Source: Aculops lycopersici (lineage: Eukaryota; Arthropoda; Arachnida; Trombidiformes; Eriophyidae). Taken from it: DNA of 64,000 nt. This document shows positions 55,244 to 62,561 of this stretch, piece after piece. The translations under genes and the position numbers were made by a program. The notes beneath the pieces are model-generated. The model was not told the DNA's origin. It saw only the letters and a program-made list of their open reading frames with translations, and made no database searches. Location of the stretch: assembly GCA_015350385.1 (NCBI GenBank), contig WNKI01000001.1, forward strand, positions 3,355,599-3,419,598, in the 5' to 3' direction. Position 1 is the first letter of the stretch. Each line of letters begins with the position of its first letter.

Positions 55244-57328
55244 TCAATACGCAGGTTTGCCACTAGCAGCTAGCCCGCTGCTGCTGCTGCTGCTGCTTGG
55301 TATAAGCTGCTTCAGCAATCCGGAAGCAACCGCCGAGTTTCCATACTTGTCCTCAATAAGCTTCTTCTTCTCCTCCTCACTGGCGACCTGTGAGATTTTT
55401 GTTGGCGGTGGCGTCAAGTTTGCGCTTCGCGCAATGGATTTCTGTGGTAATTTTTTGTTGTCCCTCTTCTTCTTCTTCTTGAATGTTGTATCGAATGGAT
55501 GTCTATCAAGCGGCTCTATGGGATCGAGTGGCTCGCGGCCGCGAATCATATCCGCTGCCTTTTCGGCAATCATAATCACAGGTGCATTGGTGTTACCTGA
55601 AACAATATCCGGCATGATGGAGGCGTCCACGACTCGCAATCCCTCGACGCCCTTGACTCTGAGCTGCGGATCAATCACTGTCCTCGGGTCTTCCAGCGGT
55701 CCCATGCGACAGGTGCCGCTTGGGTGATAGAGGGTCGAGGTGAAGACGCGCGCCATGCAAGCCAGATATAAATCGGAGTAAAGATCCAGCTCCTCGCATC
55801 CCGGATAAACTGTGGTCAGCAACTTGGCGCCGAACTCCCTGAAAGGAGGCGTGAGTCCCACTTTTATGGCCAGCTTCATTGCATCTACAAGTGTTAGAAT
55901 GTCCTGAGGTTCGGTCAGATACTTGGGATCAATTAGTGGTTGTTCCAAGTAGTTTGCGCTCTTCAATCTGAGGAAACCTCGTGATTTAGGTCGCAATAAA
56001 ATGGTGCACAACTGAAAGGTATCATGCGACTCATAGGGTTTATAAACTCTCTCATAAGTCTCCTCAGTCAACCCCTCAACTCGTTTGAGGAATAACCCGT
56101 CGTCTGAATTCAACGAGGCTGGAATAAATTGGAGCTGAAGATCGGGCCAATCCATGGACTTGTTCGAGTACTTGGTGTGCATGAAACAGGTGCCCTCGTT
56201 GGTGCCAAATGAGGTGAGCGGTCCGCGGCCATTCAGGAAGTAGTCCATAATATTTTGTAAGTTAAAGTCTCGCCTAAAGATGAGTCCACTTTTGGGTTTG
56301 TCAAGTGCAAAAGCGACATTGGCATAGATATGATCCTGTAGATTCTGGCCAACAGGTAAATCGGCCACGACGGGAATGCCAAATTGTTCCAACTGCTCGC
56401 GAGGCCCCACTCCCGAAAGCAACAGCAAGTGGGCAGAACCGATAGTTCCCGAGGACAGAATAACCTCTCGTCTTGCTCGAACTGTGTGATCGAATAGGTG
56501 ACGCTCAAATATAACACCAGTAGCTCGTTTATGGGCATTAAATAGAAGCTTTGTCACTCGCGCATATGTTAGTATGTGCAAATTAGGTCGATCTTTAACG
56601 GGTTGCAGAAAGGCCTTTGCCGTTGAGCAACGCGAGCCCCGGCGCACTGTTCCTTGAGCTGGCATAAAAACCGATTGGCTGGGTCCATTGATGTCGCCAA
56701 TTTCGTAGCCCAAATACTTGGCCGCTCGGGGGAAAGCGCGACCTACCGGATGGAGATCCGTGATGGTGGACACAGTTTGATAGCCACCTGTTGAATGGTA
56801 CCCGTTTGCGGCATACCGCTTGTCGGTTTGATCCTCAGATTTTAAAAAATAGGGAAACACTTCGGCGTAAGACCAACCATCGCAACCTTGAGCTGACCAA
56901 GCGTCGTAATCTTGCCGATTACCTCGAACGTAAAGCATGAAGTTCAACACCGATGATCCACCCAAAACCTTGCCACGAGGCCAGCGGGATTCGCGGCGAT
57001 CGAGACCAAAGCAAGAGGCTTCCTGGGGTTCCGTTCTATACATCCAATCCATTGCTGTCATCTGCAAACTAGCTGCCGCAGTGGGTATGTCCGAGATGAC
57101 ATTTTCGTGGCCTCCAGCCTCCAATAGAAGCACCTGGACGTGGCCATCCTCACTCAATCGGTTGGCCAACACAGAGCCGGCTGAGCCGCCGCCCACAATG
57201 ATGTAATCGTACTCATGGTCCCATTTTTCTTTACTGTAATTTGATGGTTGCTCGCTTGCCCGCAACCAGAACAAGGTGGTCAAAGGGACGAGTGCAGGTA
57301 ACAGGAGATTTGGGAGGAGGTTGACCAT
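55244..57328 (-). CDS. GMC oxidoreductase A (glucose dehydrogenase-like, FAD)
   Basis: Flavin-dependent alcohol or sugar oxidoreductase of the glucose-methanol-choline family, 694 aa. An N-terminal hydrophobic stretch (LLPNLLLPALVPLTTLFWL) looks like a signal peptide. The FAD-binding fingerprint YDYIIVGGGSAGSVLANRLS is near residue 40. The first GMC signature lies near 128 (RWPRGKVLGGSSVLNFMLYVRG) and the second near 300 (SSGTIGSAHLLLLSGVGP). The catalytic C-terminal half has YHPSGTCRMGPLEDP (His) and VSGNTNAPVIMIAEKAADMI (Asn). About 75 extra residues at the C-terminus, Lys-rich then a poly-Ser run encoded by a CTG/GCA-type triplet repeat (55277-55297), are unlike GMC-B. It lies in tandem with GMC-B, with the secreted-peptide gene between. 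Substrate unknown. Confidence 0.92.
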   Translation of the reverse strand: MVNLLPNLLLPALVPLTTLFWLRASEQPSNYSKEKWDHEYDYIIVGGGSAGSVLANRLSEDGHVQVLLLEAGGHENVISDIPTAAASLQMTAMDWMYRTEPQEASCFGLDRRESRWPRGKVLGGSSVLNFMLYVRGNRQDYDAWSAQGCDGWSYAEVFPYFLKSEDQTDKRYAANGYHSTGGYQTVSTITDLHPVGRAFPRAAKYLGYEIGDINGPSQSVFMPAQGTVRRGSRCSTAKAFLQPVKDRPNLHILTYARVTKLLFNAHKRATGVIFERHLFDHTVRARREVILSSGTIGSAHLLLLSGVGPREQLEQFGIPVVADLPVGQNLQDHIYANVAFALDKPKSGLIFRRDFNLQNIMDYFLNGRGPLTSFGTNEGTCFMHTKYSNKSMDWPDLQLQFIPASLNSDDGLFLKRVEGLTEETYERVYKPYESHDTFQLCTILLRPKSRGFLRLKSANYLEQPLIDPKYLTEPQDILTLVDAMKLAIKVGLTPPFREFGAKLLTTVYPGCEELDLYSDLYLACMARVFTSTLYHPSGTCRMGPLEDPRTVIDPQLRVKGVEGLRVVDASIMPDIVSGNTNAPVIMIAEKAADMIRGREPLDPIEPLDRHPFDTTFKKKKKRDNKKLPQKSIARSANLTPPPTKISQVASEEEKKKLIEDKYGNSAVASGLLKQLIPSSSSSSSGLAASGKPAY
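55277..55297 (-). repeat. Triplet repeat encoding poly-Ser in GMC-A
   Basis: CTG/GCA-type triplets in the 3' end of the GMC-A frame, read on the minus strand as a serine run. Confidence 0.8.
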
Positions 57329-57821
57329 TTTTTGTATATCGTTGTGCTAGTTCTAGTTTCTCCTGTTTGTTATATTTGGTTAGAAGATGGTATGATGTTT
57401 TGCAGTTGTTTTAGTGCTTAATATGAGCAGTCCAAAAATCGAAAGAAAAGACCACAGCGACTGGGGGAGATTGCGAGTAACAGGTGGCATACTAATTGGC
57501 AGGTAAGCTGGAAAGACTAGTTTCGATATGTCATGCAGCTTAAGTAAAAGAGCGTCGCTAATCAGATTGACGATAGCTCAATTTGAACTCGGGCGATTAT
57601 AACAATAAGTCAAGTAGATATAGTGGATTTGCTGATGGCTTTATAATCGAGATTCAATCTTAACCACCTGAAATCTGTTCCGTTCATCTGGCATTCAGGT
57701 TAATGTCACATTTCCAAATATGCTCTAGACTATTTAAGCAAATTTAGTTGGCCCCTGGCAAAAAAATCGACGAATCTCAGGGTTTACAATGAGAAGCAGA
57801 CATTGAGGTTCTCGAGGGATA
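57329..57821. other. Upstream region of GMC-A
   Basis: 493 bases between the GMC-A start and the left inverted-repeat arm. Presumed promoter; no element fixed. Confidence 0.4.
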
Positions 57822-57995
57822 CAAATGCCACAGTCAATTGATTGTAGGATTTCATGGAGGGCTTACCTGAGCAACATAACAATCGGTCAGTACTTTTATT
57901 GTTGGTGCGAATTAAAAAGAAAGGGTTGAATATAAATTGACATCGGCTAGAAGAGAGACTGTGATACGATGATCAGATTAGGTCTATTGTAAAGA

Positions 57996-58001
57996 TTTAT
58001 T
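57996..58001 (-). terminator. Poly(A) signal of secreted-peptide copy 1
   Basis: AATAAA on the minus strand, 61 bases past the stop codon. It is matched in the other copy. Confidence 0.7.
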
Positions 58002-58061
58002 GATAGTTTAGAGTGAATGTTCTTTCATGCTCTTCAAGAATTAGTTAATTTCTTGGTTGTT

Positions 58062-58292
58062 CTAGTTGCCTCTGTTACGATTGTTGTTGGGGTCCTGGGT
58101 TGTGGTTGTGGTGTAGGCATTGTTGATCTCTTGCCTCAGGTCCGGGTAGAGAGCGTACATACGCATCACTGTAGCCCTGGCTCCCTCGCGACTGATGTGG
58201 CATCCCTCTACCTGTACCAGGGCAACCGAGGCCATCAGGCCAATGAGCAAGATGGTCAAGAGTTGGGTCTTGTTGAGGTTAACTTGGGCCAT
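58062..58292 (-). CDS. Secreted small peptide, copy 1 (76 aa)
   Basis: Not recognised as any named family. The ATG at 58292 gives a Lys-containing N-terminus (MAQVNLNKTQ), then a hydrophobic signal core (LLTILLIGLMASVALVQV) with likely cleavage near residues 28-30. The mature peptide is about 46-48 residues: CHISREGARATVMRMYALYP, then DLRQEINNAY, five Thr, and a tail rich in Asn, Arg and Gly. Only one cysteine is present, so no internal disulfide is possible; dimerisation through Cys31 could occur. A TATA box lies at 58424-58431 and a poly(A) signal at 57996-58001. The frame extends upstream only from TTG. It sits between GMC-A and GMC-B on the same strand. An identical protein is encoded at 62084-62314 in opposite orientation. 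Confidence 0.85.
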   Translation of the reverse strand: MAQVNLNKTQLLTILLIGLMASVALVQVEGCHISREGARATVMRMYALYPDLRQEINNAYTTTTTQDPNNNRNRGN

Positions 58293-58423
58293 TTTAGTTT
58301 TTCGAGATTGAATTGGGTTTTCTTGAATTGGTCGACTTCCTTGTGTTCGGTTGGTTGTTTTCTGTTTTCTGTCAGTCGTTTGAGCTTTGATCCGCTGATG
58401 ACAACCAATGGCCAATCGATTCG

Positions 58424-58431
58424 TTTATATA
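58424..58431 (-). promoter_or_regulatory. TATA box of secreted-peptide copy 1
   Basis: TATATAAA on the minus strand, about 132 bases before the start codon. A TCATCAG initiator-like sequence lies about 25-30 bases downstream. The same arrangement occurs in copy 2. Confidence 0.75.
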
Positions 58432-58580
58432 CCAACCGAGTCGCTTGCCCTACACATAACACATTGTTACGTCGTTTCGATTGTGTTATGAAACTTGATC
58501 ACCAATTCAACAGGTGCCCTTGATCGCGCTGAGGTTGCATTAGACGGACGAGTGGTGTAACTGTTCAGATCGGAATGCAT

Positions 58581-58733
58581 GATTAAAATTCTATTAGGAA
58601 CAAGCAACAGGTAGTAAACTTTCTGCCGTGTTGCAAGCCGGTACACAACAAACTAATATTAATTAACGTGGCCATTTGTGGCTGTCGCTTTATTGACTCG
58701 TAATCAATCTTAACAACAACACCAGAAAACATG
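58581..58733. other. Spacer between the inverted-repeat arm and GMC-B
   Basis: GMC-B 3' flank. It shows no clear similarity to the mirror-position spacer at 61652-61795, although the two spacers have nearly the same length. Confidence 0.5.
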
Positions 58734-60581
58734 CTAGTCGTAGGCACGAACTTTGGCTGCTCGTAACTCGGAATCGATTGGCTGCAATCTGAGGCCTCGA
58801 ATCAAATCGGCCGCCTTCTCTCCAATCATGATGGTGGGCGCATTGGTGTTACCCGATACAATTGACGGCATAATGGAAGCGTCGGCAACTCGCAACCCAG
58901 TGACGCCCTTGACTCTAAGCTGGGGATCAACCACCGTCGACGGTTCGTCAATGGGTCCCATCTTACAGGAACCGACTGGATGGTAGAGTGAACCAGTGAA
59001 GTGGCGTGCGGCGCAGGCGAGATACTTATCGGAGTGCAACTCGTGGTCCTCGCAACCCGGCATCACTCCCCTGGCTAATTTGGTGTTGTATTTTTGAAAC
59101 GAGGGCGCTTGTCCAAGTTGGATGGCAATCTTCATCGCCTCCACCAAGCTGAGTATATCCTGGGGATGAGTCAGATAGCGAGGGTCGATCATTGGGTGCA
59201 CATAGGGATTGGCGGACTTCAATCGGATGAAACCACGCGATTGTGGCCTTAGTAAAACGGGAAACATGCTGAAGGTGTTGTGGTGCGAGTAGGGCGCATA
59301 GACCTTTTCGTAAACCTCCTCCTTCAATCCCATAACACGCTGAAAAACTGCACCATCATCCGAGGCTAGCGAGCCAACCATCATGTGGATCTGAACATCG
59401 GGCCAATCGTCGGTGGCGTTCACATACTTGGTATTGACGAATCCCACCGCTTCGCAAGTGCTCATCGTGGTGTAAGGGCCTCGGCCGCGAGTAAAGTATT
59501 CCACTCCATTGTCGAAATTAAACTCGCGCCTATGAACTAGAGTCACTCGATCATCGACTGTAAACATTACATCGCTCCAAACGTGATCATGAAGATTGTC
59601 GCCAACAGGTAAGTCGCTGATCACTCTAATACCAAGCGACGACAAATGCTCCGCTGGTCCAATACCCGAGAGCATTAGGATGTGGGGCGAGCCAACGGCG
59701 CCCGCCGACAAAATTACCTCTCTGTTTGCGGCCACCGTGTAGGATTGTTTCTTCTTATCAAATGTCACTCCAATTGCCCGCTTTTTGTCGTCAAATAGAA
59801 TCTTGGTTACATGAGCGTAGGTTAAAATGTCCAAATTTGGCCTCTTACTTGCCGGCTGCAAAAACGCCTTGCTAGTCGAGCATCGACTTCCGTGGCGCTG
59901 GGTGCCCTGAGTCAGCGAGAAGCTCGCCTGCTTGGCTCCATGGATATCGGCAATGGGGTAGCCGAGGTAGTGGCCAGCAAGGGGAAATGCCGCAGTGATT
60001 GGGAAGGGATCGGAGATTGTGTTAACAGTTAGCGGGCCACCTGTTGCGTGGTAGCCGTTGCGCGCCACTTCCAAGTCGCGGTTGTCCTCCGACTTGAGGA
60101 AATAGGGATACACCTCATTCCAAGACCAACCCTCGCAACCGTCAGCCGCCCAGCGATTGTAGTCGTTTCGGTTGCCCCGCACGTAGAGCATGAAATTTAG
60201 CACCGATGTTCCTCCCAAAACCTTGCCTCGCGGCCAAGCAGACCGACGATCCTTGAGACCGAAACACGCTTGCTCCTGGGGCTCGGTTTTGTATTGCCAA
60301 TCGAGGGATGTCAACTGGAGGGCGGGCGCAAAAAGGGGAATATCCGTTAGTACGTCCTCGTTTCCGCCTGCCTCCAAAAGCAACACCGTAACGTCGGGGT
60401 CCTCGGACAGGCGGCTCGCGACCACGGCACCCGCCGATCCCGCACCAATGACTATGTAATCGTATTCGTAATTCCAATCATTTGAACCCAAATTTGACGG
60501 TTGATCGCCCATCTTGAGCCATAATAACGAGGCCAGCGGAAGAAGAACCGATAACAGGGGAGCGATGGCGCTGCTAGCCAT
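58734..60581 (-). CDS. GMC oxidoreductase B (glucose dehydrogenase-like, FAD)
   Basis: 615 aa, full-length member of the same family as GMC-A. Hydrophobic N-terminus (APLLSVLLPLASLLWL), FAD fingerprint YDYIVIGAGSAGAVVASRLS near residue 40, first signature AWPRGKVLGGTSVLNFMLYV, second signature SAGAVGSPHILMLSGIGP, and the catalytic region YHPVGSCKMGPIDEP and VSGNTNAPTIMIGEKAADLI. The C-terminus ends soon after the fold (SELRAAKVRAYD), without the Lys/Ser extension of GMC-A. It lies inside the inverted repeat, immediately upstream of peptide copy 1 on the same strand. Likely secreted or lumenal; substrate unknown. Confidence 0.93.
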   Translation of the reverse strand: MASSAIAPLLSVLLPLASLLWLKMGDQPSNLGSNDWNYEYDYIVIGAGSAGAVVASRLSEDPDVTVLLLEAGGNEDVLTDIPLFAPALQLTSLDWQYKTEPQEQACFGLKDRRSAWPRGKVLGGTSVLNFMLYVRGNRNDYNRWAADGCEGWSWNEVYPYFLKSEDNRDLEVARNGYHATGGPLTVNTISDPFPITAAFPLAGHYLGYPIADIHGAKQASFSLTQGTQRHGSRCSTSKAFLQPASKRPNLDILTYAHVTKILFDDKKRAIGVTFDKKKQSYTVAANREVILSAGAVGSPHILMLSGIGPAEHLSSLGIRVISDLPVGDNLHDHVWSDVMFTVDDRVTLVHRREFNFDNGVEYFTRGRGPYTTMSTCEAVGFVNTKYVNATDDWPDVQIHMMVGSLASDDGAVFQRVMGLKEEVYEKVYAPYSHHNTFSMFPVLLRPQSRGFIRLKSANPYVHPMIDPRYLTHPQDILSLVEAMKIAIQLGQAPSFQKYNTKLARGVMPGCEDHELHSDKYLACAARHFTGSLYHPVGSCKMGPIDEPSTVVDPQLRVKGVTGLRVADASIMPSIVSGNTNAPTIMIGEKAADLIRGLRLQPIDSELRAAKVRAYD

Positions 60582-60944
60582 ATTTGGGCGTCAAATTCTA
60601 CACTTTCTTGGGTTCTATAATAGAGTTGTATGATTCTCATCTAGTTAACAGGTGGCTTCTGGAGCAAATCTCTTGTGCTTATGGAAATTTCGCCCCTCAG
60701 CCACAAAGTTCCTTTTACTAATCTGCTGAATTATTCCACCTTCATTTGAGACTAGACAAGCATGGACTATCTCATTAAGTTTTGCAACGGACAGGTAAGT
60801 TTTAAACATTATCTCGAACAATTGCGACGAGTGGTGTCTTAATGATGCTAATTACTTTTAGACACGCTCCCGTGCGAAATCTCACCTGTGAGCGCAGTTT
60901 TTTGTTTACAACTAGACAAGCCAACTTATCGAGTCGTATAATTA
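60582..60944. other. Upstream region of GMC-B
   Basis: Presumed promoter of GMC-B. CAGGTA/CAGGTG hexamers are present; no coding frame. Confidence 0.4.
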
Positions 60945-61395
60945 ATAGCTAGAAGAGCTGGGATTCAAATACCCCGCCAGCTAGTAACGCGACACTCACC
61001 GATTTTAGTTTCGGGGTCTGAGATGGGTAATTGTTGTAAACAACACATCTTTCTTACAGGAATTGCGGCCGGTCCTGCAGACAGGGCCGATTCTCTGCTA
61101 CTCTCGGCACCCCATATACCTAACGGGCGCACCAACCACCAAGCACGTAGCCGATTACACTGTCGTACTTGCAAATATCATGTTCATTTACCTTACGCAA
61201 TGTAATTTGTATGCACAATCGTCAGTCTGTTGAATGAAAGCAAAAAACAATTTCTTTGGCGCCTGGAAGTGGCTCGTTTTGGTCACCGGAAGTTGGATGC
61301 CATGAGGCCGCCGAGCGAAACTCGATCAGTTCCTGGTCAAGATAAATCGACAACCTTATTTTTCGATCAAGTAAAATGGCAAAAATTGCAATCTT
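60945..61395 (-). repeat. Dispersed repeat, copy 2 (inverted)
   Basis: Reverse complement of the repeat at 48150-48610. It ends just before the GMC-C remnant, so insertion of this element or a rearrangement at its edge may have removed the rest of that gene. Confidence 0.8.
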
Positions 61396-61409
61396 ACTGG
61401 ATTGTCCGA

Positions 61410-61651
61410 GGAGATTGGTTGATCCGCAGCTCAGAGTCAAGGGCGTCGAGGGGTTGCGAGTCGTGGACGCCCCCATCATGTCCGATATTGTTTCAGGTAA
61501 CACAAATGCACCTGTGATTATGATTGCCAAAAAGGCAGCGAATATGATCCGTGGCATCAGAATAAAGCCGATCGATCCCGAGTTGCGAGCAGAGAGCGAA
61601 TCAAATACTACGATGGTGCTAATGTTGTCACTGCAATCAATCATTAGCTGA
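61410..61651 (+). pseudogene. C-terminal remnant of a third GMC oxidoreductase (GMC-C)
   Basis: About 75 codons matching the end of GMC oxidoreductases: VDPQLRVKGVEGLRVVDAPI, then SDIVSGNTNAPVIMIAKKAANMIRG, then a tail IRIKPIDPELRAESE close to the tail of GMC-B. The catalytic Asn region is present, but the FAD domain and most of the fold are missing and no upstream exon is visible. The frame happens to stay open back into the dispersed repeat (ATG at 61376), giving a chimeric frame of no evident function. The stop at 61649-61651 lies almost exactly at the mirror position of the GMC-B stop. Confidence 0.88.
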
Positions 61652-61944
61652 TAAAACTCTAGCCATTAATGTTAATTTTTTACGAGTTCCTGCAACGCAG
61701 TTCGCAGACGAACTTACGCTGCCACTGCAACAGGTTGTCTTCCCAAAAGCCAGGGTTATATACATGCTTATTTGTTTGCTATTGGAGTGACAGTGATACA
61801 TTTCGAACTGAACAGTTACACCACTCGTCTGTCTGATGCAACCTCAGCGCGATCAAGGGCACCTGTTGAATTGGTGATCAAGTTTCATAACACAATCGAA
61901 ACGACGTAACAATGTGTTATGTGTAGGGCAAGCGACTCGGTTGG

Positions 61945-61952
61945 TATATAAA
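61945..61952 (+). promoter_or_regulatory. TATA box of secreted-peptide copy 2
   Basis: TATATAAA, identical in context to copy 1, with TCATCAG about 25-30 bases downstream. Confidence 0.75.
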
Positions 61953-62083
61953 CGAATCGATTGGCCATTGGTTGTCATCAGCGGATCAAAGCTCAAACGA
62001 CTGACAGAAAACAGAAAACAACCAACCGAACACAAGGAAGTCGACCAATTCAAGAAAACCCAATTCAATCTCGAAAAACTAAA

Positions 62084-62314
62084 ATGGCCCAAGTTAACCT
62101 CAACAAGACCCAACTCTTGACCATCTTGCTCATTGGCCTGATGGCCTCGGTTGCCCTGGTACAGGTAGAGGGATGCCACATCAGTCGCGAGGGAGCCAGG
62201 GCTACAGTGATGCGTATGTACGCTCTCTACCCGGACCTGAGGCAAGAGATCAACAATGCCTACACCACAACCACAACCCAGGACCCCAACAACAATCGTA
62301 ACAGAGGCAACTAG
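62084..62314 (+). CDS. Secreted small peptide, copy 2 (76 aa)
   Basis: Encodes exactly the same 76-aa preprotein as copy 1: signal peptide of about 28-30 residues, single Cys31, five consecutive Thr, and a tail rich in Asn, Arg and Gly. The ATG at 62084 is the first in frame, 132 bases downstream of a TATA box, and a poly(A) signal follows at 62376-62381, so the copy appears complete and expressible. Its neighbour on the same strand is the GMC-C remnant, mirroring the GMC-B/peptide arrangement on the left. Identity without silent differences points to very recent duplication or continuing gene conversion. Confidence 0.85.
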   Translation: MAQVNLNKTQLLTILLIGLMASVALVQVEGCHISREGARATVMRMYALYPDLRQEINNAYTTTTTQDPNNNRNRGN

Positions 62315-62375
62315 AACAACCAAGAAATTAACTAATTCTTGAAGAGCATGGAAAGAACATTCACTCTAAACTATC

Positions 62376-62381
62376 AATAAA
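62376..62381 (+). terminator. Poly(A) signal of secreted-peptide copy 2
   Basis: AATAAA, about 60 bases after the stop codon, as in copy 1. Confidence 0.7.
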
Positions 62382-62543
62382 TCTTTACAATAGACCTAAT
62401 CTGATCATCGTATCACAGTCTCTCTTCTAGCCGATGTCAATTTATATTCAACCCTTTCTTTTTAATTCGCACCAACAATAAAAGTGCCGACCGATTGTTA
62501 TGTTGCTCAGGTAAGCCTTCCATGAAATCCTACAATCAATTGA

Positions 62544-62561
62544 CTGTGGCATTTGCCACAG
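62544..62561. repeat. Perfect short palindrome at a rearrangement junction
   Basis: CTGTGGCA at 62544-62551 and TGCCACAG at 62554-62561 are reverse complements separated by TT. The inverted-repeat homology ends inside it (62555) and the transposase coding begins at it. Confidence 0.8.

Larger units (their letters stand above)
57822..58580 (-). repeat. Left arm of a ~760-bp inverted repeat carrying a secreted-peptide gene
   Basis: Reverse complement of 61796-62555. Position sums are constant (120376, shifting by one in the 3' UTR), so there is at most about one net indel. Translations of the core (58053-58523) are the same as those of the partner in several frames on both strands, so the core must be almost base-for-base identical. 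The few differences seen are at the ends (for example 58569, 58573 and 58578). Confidence 0.95.
61796..62555 (+). repeat. Right arm of the ~760-bp inverted repeat
   Basis: Partner of 57822-58580 in opposite orientation. Homology stops at 62555, within the palindrome at 62544-62561 and directly against the transposase remnant. Confidence 0.95.

Noticed and set aside
58017..58523. 168-codon open frame antisense to the secreted-peptide gene, mirrored at 61853-62323
   Set aside because: It is conserved between copies only because the DNA is identical. The sense strand has the TATA box, signal peptide and poly(A) signal, and the antisense product has no sensible features.
61376..61409. ATG that would make the GMC-C remnant a complete small gene
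   Set aside because: The ATG lies at the edge of the dispersed repeat and the product lacks the FAD domain; better read as a pseudogene fragment.
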